From positions 310,001 to 374,000 of the forward strand of contig JAUXTT010000017.1 in assembly GCA_030684395.1 (NCBI GenBank): 64,000 bases of DNA, given 5' to 3'. Below, piece by piece: positions 59,209 to 64,000 of this stretch; within the stretch, counting starts at the first letter, position 1, and each line of letters starts with the position of its first letter. A program made the position numbers and the translations under genes. This DNA is from Bacteroidota bacterium. Lineage in GTDB: Bacteria > Bacteroidota > Bacteroidia > B-17B0 > Aurantibacillaceae. The notes under the pieces were generated by a model. The model was not told the DNA's origin and made no database searches. It saw only the letters and a program-made list of their open reading frames with translations.

Positions 59209-60635
59209 CTTTGAATATCATAATTAAACTGAATGCCTACACTATAAAAACTTTTGTAATACTTATTTCTATCCGGAGAAATAACCGAATGTTCTCCGGT
59301 AACACCAACAGAGAATTTATTTGTTTTGTACAATAGTCCGATATTGGCTGTCGGACTGATAAATCGAACTTTCGAAGTAAAATTGTTCCAGTGCTTTAGT
59401 CTCCAGTTCATCCTAAGCCCTGCGTTTAATACAAAATAATTCGGCTTACTACTATTTATAAATCGATACCCTATTCTATGTTCATTTATCAACATAGAAT
59501 AGGTGTTTTTAACATCAATCTCGTTATAAGATGCGTCGGCGATTCCTTTACTTGTGCTTAAAAATAACAGAAAATTATCCTGATAATTCTTAGCTGCCCG
59601 TTCATAAATAAAAGTGTATGAACGAAATGCAAGCGCATGCCGGATAAACCAATTATTAGATTTCCCAATTGAACGATCGTAATAAAGTGAAAGTAATGGA
59701 CTGAATTTTGTTTTTGCCCTTTCCTTAATTTCCACACTTAAGAATCCGTCGTATGAATAACCATCCCCAGCTGAGTAAGGCGTCTCTAATCCACCGTACT
59801 CAATCTCAAAACCAGTAAGCGAATCTTTTAAAATCTCAAATCCTGAACTAAATGGGTGCTCAACAGAAACCCCAAAAGCGTTCGGTTTAACATAAGCTTT
59901 TCTTTTTGTAATAGAGCCTAGATCTTCCCGCTCTACTTTGATCTTCTTAACAATGTTTTTACTTAAAATATCTGCTTTAAAAACAAGATATGCACTGGAA
60001 GAAAAAGAATGCATATACTGATTTATAGGTCCATAACTCTGATCGTAATAAGCATAGATGCCATAAATCTTCATTTTAAAGCCCACACCAAAACTCAACA
60101 CATTAACAGATTTCATGTTTGAATTTAGCCAGTTTACGTAATTTTTAAAATCATACCTAATTGCGCCGTTAACCGGGTTGTCAAAATAATGCTTTGTAAA
60201 GCGGTAATTCCCGAAACCAAGAGACACCCAAGGTTGAACCAATTTATTCACTAAAAACTCCTTCCCAACATAGAGTCTGGTGTAGACATATTTATTTTCA
60301 TAGTAATCACTATAGGAAAAATCATCAATGTGCTTCCCATTAGCACCCTTATCATCAAAATTATACCTTTTCGATCCATAGCTAAACCTAGCTCCCATAA
60401 AAAATTTATTCTTGGTTTCCAGCTCTAAATAAATTCCCGGTATATCAATCGAAGATTGCGCCTTCAGATCCTTTATATAAAAAAATGTTGCATTGTTGTA
60501 AACAGTATCAATATTAATTATATCGTGTTTGATATTATTAGTTGTAGACAAGGACCAATCAGTCCCTAACGAAAGGCTCTGGGCACTAAGCATGCCCGAA
60601 CAAAAAAATGCAAGTATAAATAACGATTTTCTCAT
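59196..60635 (-). CDS. Unknown outer-membrane beta-barrel-like protein, second gene of the caspase operon
   Basis: This 479-residue protein has a signal peptide (cleavage near MLSAQS) and a long body of alternating amphipathic strands rich in Tyr and Phe (KFFMGARFSYGSKRYNF, VQPWVSLGFGNYRFTKHYF, YFVLNAGLRMNWRLKHW, KFSVGVTGEHSVISPD), ending in the strand VGIQFNYDIQRW. This fits an outer-membrane beta barrel of unknown type. Its ATG overlaps the caspase stop (ATGA), and its end overlaps the next lipoprotein gene by 13 bp. I recognise no family. Confidence 0.7.
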   Translation of the reverse strand: MRKSLFILAFFCSGMLSAQSLSLGTDWSLSTTNNIKHDIINIDTVYNNATFFYIKDLKAQSSIDIPGIYLELETKNKFFMGARFSYGSKRYNFDDKGANGKHIDDFSYSDYYENKYVYTRLYVGKEFLVNKLVQPWVSLGFGNYRFTKHYFDNPVNGAIRYDFKNYVNWLNSNMKSVNVLSFGVGFKMKIYGIYAYYDQSYGPINQYMHSFSSSAYLVFKADILSKNIVKKIKVEREDLGSITKRKAYVKPNAFGVSVEHPFSSGFEILKDSLTGFEIEYGGLETPYSAGDGYSYDGFLSVEIKERAKTKFSPLLSLYYDRSIGKSNNWFIRHALAFRSYTFIYERAAKNYQDNFLLFLSTSKGIADASYNEIDVKNTYSMLINEHRIGYRFINSSKPNYFVLNAGLRMNWRLKHWNNFTSKVRFISPTANIGLLYKTNKFSVGVTGEHSVISPDRNKYYKSFYSVGIQFNYDIQRWDN

Positions 60636-63571
60636 TTGATCAGCATATTGTTATAGATATTCTCGCTCCTGCTAGTAGGCACCTGTAATCCGTTAGATAA
60701 TCTTTTCACTTCTGTCATTAAATACTGTTGCAATTCATCCAAAAATATTTTACCGTCTTTATTACTATCGCACTTATTCTTCTTCAACCCGTTGAGCAAA
60801 CAATATGTGAACACACCGTTGTTCCATTTATCACCTTCAATAGCGTACTCAGCTCCACCTGCCGAAGAAACAACTGTAACACCATTGTTTTGCCTGAGGT
60901 CAGCAAATAAAATTTTGGAAACCTCAAGTGAATTTTTCAATCCAACAGCATTCTCTTTTGCAACAACACCACCCGACACCGAACGAAATACCAGGCCATC
61001 ATCGCTTACAGTGGTTTCATTTGTTTTTACAAGATCCTCTTTATCTACTTCGCCCGAATGACATGCGTCTATATAAACGATCTTATTACGAGCAGGAATT
61101 TTTTCAAGGAACGCTATTAAAGAATCGTAAGCAATTCCCCTTTTTTCCGGGTGATTAAAATCCACATCAAAAGTACTTAGATAATAATTCAGCTCCTTAT
61201 CTAACAAGCCGTGTCCTGCATAAAACAGAACAATTTCGTCATTTACAGATATCTTATCCCACGATTGAAGTGCGCTAAACACTGCGCTTTTTGTAACACC
61301 TGTACTACTAATGTTTTTAACTTCTACTGTTCGATATTTCTTATTCTTTACATAGGATTTAGAAAAGTCCTCCGCATCTTTGGCCGGATATTTAAGGTCT
61401 CCACCTGCCTGTTCAAATTTATTTGCTCCTATTGCCAATATGTATAGAGAAGGTTTTTGATGGTTAATTCTTGTGATACTAAGGTCTTCCTTTACCGAGC
61501 TAAAACCATTTCCGCTAATTGCATACACTTGAATAAAATTGTTACCCGAACTCAATTCTACCTGGATACTATCCTTTAAGGAAAAATTGTTCGAATAGGT
61601 TTTTTGTGCAATTGCTCCTCCGTTTATCAAAATATGAACAGAGGCAATGCCTGCATTAGCATCAGATGCTGTATAAACAATCGTGTAAAATTTATTTTTT
61701 GTGGTCTTCTCAGAAAAGAGTTTCAGTCCTATCTGAGGCGCGTCTTTAAAATCTATTGTGGTTTTGCTTTCATCAATTCCCAGGCGTTTGATTCGTTTTT
61801 TATATGCATTGGCATACAAAGCTTGTTGTTGTTCGTCAAAAAAGGGAAGTTTTGCAATGATCTTTTCAGGATGATTGTACTGCAAATCAAATTGCTCAAA
61901 TGGATAAACAGATAAACCATTTTTAAAGCCCACATTTTTTAAACCACCCTTAGAGGCATAATAGTAGTTTTCGGGTGTGATGTATAGATAATTGCTCTTA
62001 TAAGAAAGCAAAGTAAGCATTTGCACACCACTCATAAGATCCCATGTTTTAACAGACCCATCAATGCAGGAGGTATAAAGTATATTGTTTTTTTCATCAA
62101 TCCTTACACAACTTATTTCATCTTTATGTGCTTGCACTATTTTGAATTCTTTCCCTTGTATTTTCCATTCAAGGATTGTTCCTGAAGCATTTACTTTGCA
62201 ATTTTGTTTTGTGATATCAGCGCTTAATAACTTTGTTTTATTTACAAAATAGGTGGGATCAAAAGCTGAATACTGTTTCACCGGATTGAGAGAAATGCGG
62301 TTAGTGTTTATTGACCAGGTGCCGCTGTAAGTAGCTGCTTTTTTAAAACCGGCTCCCTCTTGTTGGCCAAATACCAAATCCAATTCAGCTAACGAATCGT
62401 TCAGATATTTAATAGTGCTGATATGAACGCTTATTCCCGCGTTTCTTTTAGAGGCCGATAATTCCACTACACCCTGACGAATCTCATTGGTTTCCATGTT
62501 CCAAAATTTCAACTCTCCATTTGAGGTTCCACTCACGATTTTTTTACCATCGCCACTCAGATCAAAACACGAAATTGCTTGTGACATACTTGAGAACCAA
62601 TGAACAGGTTTAAATTGTTGCATGTCCCACAATACAATTTCCTTCGAACTACTACTTGCAAAATACTTTTGGTCAGGGCTGATAGAAAGGCAATTCACCT
62701 TTTCTTCATGCAGGTTTAATGTTTCAATGTGTTTTCCCTTTTTTGCAGTATACACATAAATAAATCCTTTATTGGTGGCAGCCAACACGTACGTGTTGGA
62801 TACAGCCATTGATGAGTATGACTCAAAGAGTGTTCTGGTAGCAATAGAAAACGGGTGATTGTATTTATTCACTTCTACCTGTTCTTCCATTTTTTTACAT
62901 TGGATCAGGTGGGCTGTTTTAAAATATACCAAGGGTAGTTCAGGGTTTACCAAGGCATCCTGTCGTCCACCTAACTTCTGCATGCTCTTTTCTTCAAGAA
63001 CACTAAGATTCGGCTGTTGAAATGCTTGCCCATTCGGATACGCTACAGTGTACCCACAATTAAATGTTTGATGCAACAAGATTAGTTTATCTCTTGAAAC
63101 CAATCCTACATTAAATGAACCGGGTAGATCGGTTGAGAATTTTTCACTAAAATCTCTATTGTTCAATACAATAAAATTACCTCCGCTAATTATTAAAATT
63201 TCATCCTTTGTTCCTTGCGTGCAATTATTAATGGGCTTTACAAAAGAGTTTTCCTTTTTTCCGGTTGAGAGACTCCATTTACAAACCTGATTTTTCTCAA
63301 CTGTTACAAGGAATGAATCATTTTGTGTAAAAAAAATCTGGCCGCAAGGCTCAGCAGTTATAATAGAAATCAATTGTTTATTAGATCGAAGATCCCAAAC
63401 AATGGTTTTTTTATCGAGTCCTGAACTTGCTAGAAGTGTAGAGTTACAACTAAAAACTAGTTTACTTATGTTTTCTGTATGCCCGGATTGTACGGTAAAT
63501 TCAAATTGCTGACCAAACACACCCGTCGTCTTAATCAACACCAACCAAATCAACACTACAACTCTTCTCAT
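60632..63571 (-). CDS. Exported WD40-repeat protein with C-terminal caspase-like protease
   Basis: This 979-residue protein starts with a signal peptide (cleavage near GVFGQQ). WD40-type repeats lie in the N-terminal half (about residues 25-110, 265-350 and 470-520, for example VFSCNSTLLASSGLDKKTI then VWDL, ISPDQKYFASSSSKEIVLWD, KSGTSNGELKFWN in part). From about residue 720 a caspase/metacaspase domain follows (LYILAIGANKFE...), with the catalytic dyad His787 in FYAGHG and Cys837 in DACHSG. A canonical EF-hand loop DSNKDGKIFLDE at 935-946 suggests calcium control. It should be a cysteine endopeptidase in the periplasm or at the surface; substrates are unknown. It heads an overlapping three-gene operon. 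Confidence 0.9.
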   Translation of the reverse strand: MRRVVVLIWLVLIKTTGVFGQQFEFTVQSGHTENISKLVFSCNSTLLASSGLDKKTIVWDLRSNKQLISIITAEPCGQIFFTQNDSFLVTVEKNQVCKWSLSTGKKENSFVKPINNCTQGTKDEILIISGGNFIVLNNRDFSEKFSTDLPGSFNVGLVSRDKLILLHQTFNCGYTVAYPNGQAFQQPNLSVLEEKSMQKLGGRQDALVNPELPLVYFKTAHLIQCKKMEEQVEVNKYNHPFSIATRTLFESYSSMAVSNTYVLAATNKGFIYVYTAKKGKHIETLNLHEEKVNCLSISPDQKYFASSSSKEIVLWDMQQFKPVHWFSSMSQAISCFDLSGDGKKIVSGTSNGELKFWNMETNEIRQGVVELSASKRNAGISVHISTIKYLNDSLAELDLVFGQQEGAGFKKAATYSGTWSINTNRISLNPVKQYSAFDPTYFVNKTKLLSADITKQNCKVNASGTILEWKIQGKEFKIVQAHKDEISCVRIDEKNNILYTSCIDGSVKTWDLMSGVQMLTLLSYKSNYLYITPENYYYASKGGLKNVGFKNGLSVYPFEQFDLQYNHPEKIIAKLPFFDEQQQALYANAYKKRIKRLGIDESKTTIDFKDAPQIGLKLFSEKTTKNKFYTIVYTASDANAGIASVHILINGGAIAQKTYSNNFSLKDSIQVELSSGNNFIQVYAISGNGFSSVKEDLSITRINHQKPSLYILAIGANKFEQAGGDLKYPAKDAEDFSKSYVKNKKYRTVEVKNISSTGVTKSAVFSALQSWDKISVNDEIVLFYAGHGLLDKELNYYLSTFDVDFNHPEKRGIAYDSLIAFLEKIPARNKIVYIDACHSGEVDKEDLVKTNETTVSDDGLVFRSVSGGVVAKENAVGLKNSLEVSKILFADLRQNNGVTVVSSAGGAEYAIEGDKWNNGVFTYCLLNGLKKNKCDSNKDGKIFLDELQQYLMTEVKRLSNGLQVPTSRSENIYNNMLIK

Positions 63572-63676
63572 ATGTCTGCAAGTTAGGCCTTATGTGACAA
63601 CAAATGTTGCATGTCTTTCCCCTAATTATAAACATTTCGTAAAACTCTTTGAAAGTTAAATCAATCAAATCACTAC

Positions 63677-64000
63677 TTAATCTTTAAACCAACTCGAATA
63701 CATCAGATAGTTATTTGCAATTCTATCTATTTCCCCGCTCATTAATTCGGGATTGATATCCTTTACTTTTTTTGCGGGAACTCCGGCATAAACACTTCCT
63801 GCTTCCACTTTGGTTCCTTCTAAAACAACAGCACCGGCTGCAATGATAGTATTAGAGCCAATTTCACAATTATCCATTACAATTGCTCCCATCCCAATCA
63901 ATACATTATCATGAACGGTGCAACCATGCACAATAGCATTATGACCAACAGAAACATTATTTCCCAAATACACCTTGGTTTTCTGATACGTACAATGAAT
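63677..64000 (-). CDS. Gamma carbonic anhydrase family protein (5' end beyond window)
   Basis: The frame is open to the right edge, so the first part is missing; 107 codons plus stop are visible. The sequence has left-handed beta-helix hexapeptide repeats with the gamma-carbonic-anhydrase/YrdA pattern: IHCTYQKTKVYLGNN at the edge, then VSVGHNAIVHGCTVHDNVLIGMGAIV, read in part as GHNAIVHGCTV, and VYAGVPAKKVKDI. The three metal-ligand His positions can be seen in IHC, GHN and VHG. About 60 N-terminal residues are expected beyond the window. The enzyme activity of many YrdA-like proteins is unproven. Confidence 0.88.
   Translation of the reverse strand: MHCTYQKTKVYLGNNVSVGHNAIVHGCTVHDNVLIGMGAIVMDNCEIGSNTIIAAGAVVLEGTKVEAGSVYAGVPAKKVKDINPELMSGEIDRIANNYLMYSSWFKD

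Noticed and set aside
60632-63571. Caspase-WD40 protein as part of a cytoplasmic anti-phage system
   Set aside because: It has a signal peptide and its operon partners are exported, which does not fit the known intracellular caspase-based defence systems; no defence genes are nearby.

Overview
The window is chromosomal DNA of a member of the Bacteroidota, not identified further. The evidence is low G+C, a PorP/SprF-type protein next to a PorE/SprE-like OmpA protein, a type IX secretion (T9SS) sorting domain on a large exported protein, a GldD lipoprotein, family-restricted proteins (IPExxxVDY, DUF3109), a short NuoG without a molybdopterin domain, and promoters of the Bacteroidota form TTTG-N19-21-TAnnTTTG. 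I see no rRNA, tRNA, CRISPR array, prophage or classical transposase. No gene-free gap exceeds about 300 bp.

Layout. 1-13.6 kb: envelope and housekeeping genes, namely a TPR lipoprotein (cut by the window edge), a sugar-phosphate nucleotidyltransferase, an IPExxxVDY protein, a sigma-54-type activator, a four-helix-bundle protein, miaB, topA, a glutaryl-CoA-dehydrogenase-like enzyme, the DUF3109-rsgA pair, and a hydrolase-pgeF pair. 13.6-21.9 kb: a Lon-substrate-binding-domain protein, rlmN with a histidine kinase, then the outer-membrane biogenesis cluster uppS-bamA-ompH-ompH. 22-29.1 kb: a leftward ATP synthase operon atpB-E-F-H-(lipoprotein)-A-G. A solitary Bro-N (phage antirepressor-like) gene follows atpG and sits between two copies of the atpG 3' end. 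29.3-43.3 kb: ssb, gldD, two unknown exported proteins, a SpoIIE-type phosphatase with a sensor module, nadB/nfu, a 977-residue T9SS cargo protein, and the PorP/OmpA pair. 43.5-58.3 kb: a complete nuoA-N operon for respiratory complex I, with a TonB-C/TPR protein inserted between nuoF and nuoG. 58.3-64 kb: a small membrane protein, then an overlapping leftward three-gene operon (exported WD40-caspase, outer-membrane protein, lipoprotein), and a gamma carbonic anhydrase cut by the right edge.

How the genes work together. Complex I builds the ion gradient that the F-type ATP synthase uses; the beta and epsilon subunits (atpD, atpC) are not here, as is common in this phylum. UppS supplies the lipid carrier for envelope polymers, while BamA and the Skp/OmpH chaperones insert outer-membrane proteins such as the PorP, OmpA and beta-barrel proteins encoded nearby.

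The most unusual structure is at 22.0-23.1 kb. A 54-bp direct repeat (53/54 identical) of the atpG 3' end brackets the Bro-N gene, and a 19-bp terminator-proximal sequence is repeated in the same order. This looks like a one-gene element that targets the end of a gene and rebuilds it on insertion. A second possible cassette is the four-helix-bundle gene between miaB and the sigma-54 activator gene, bounded by imperfect 32-bp inverted repeats. Several short dispersed repeat families occupy the intergenic gaps.
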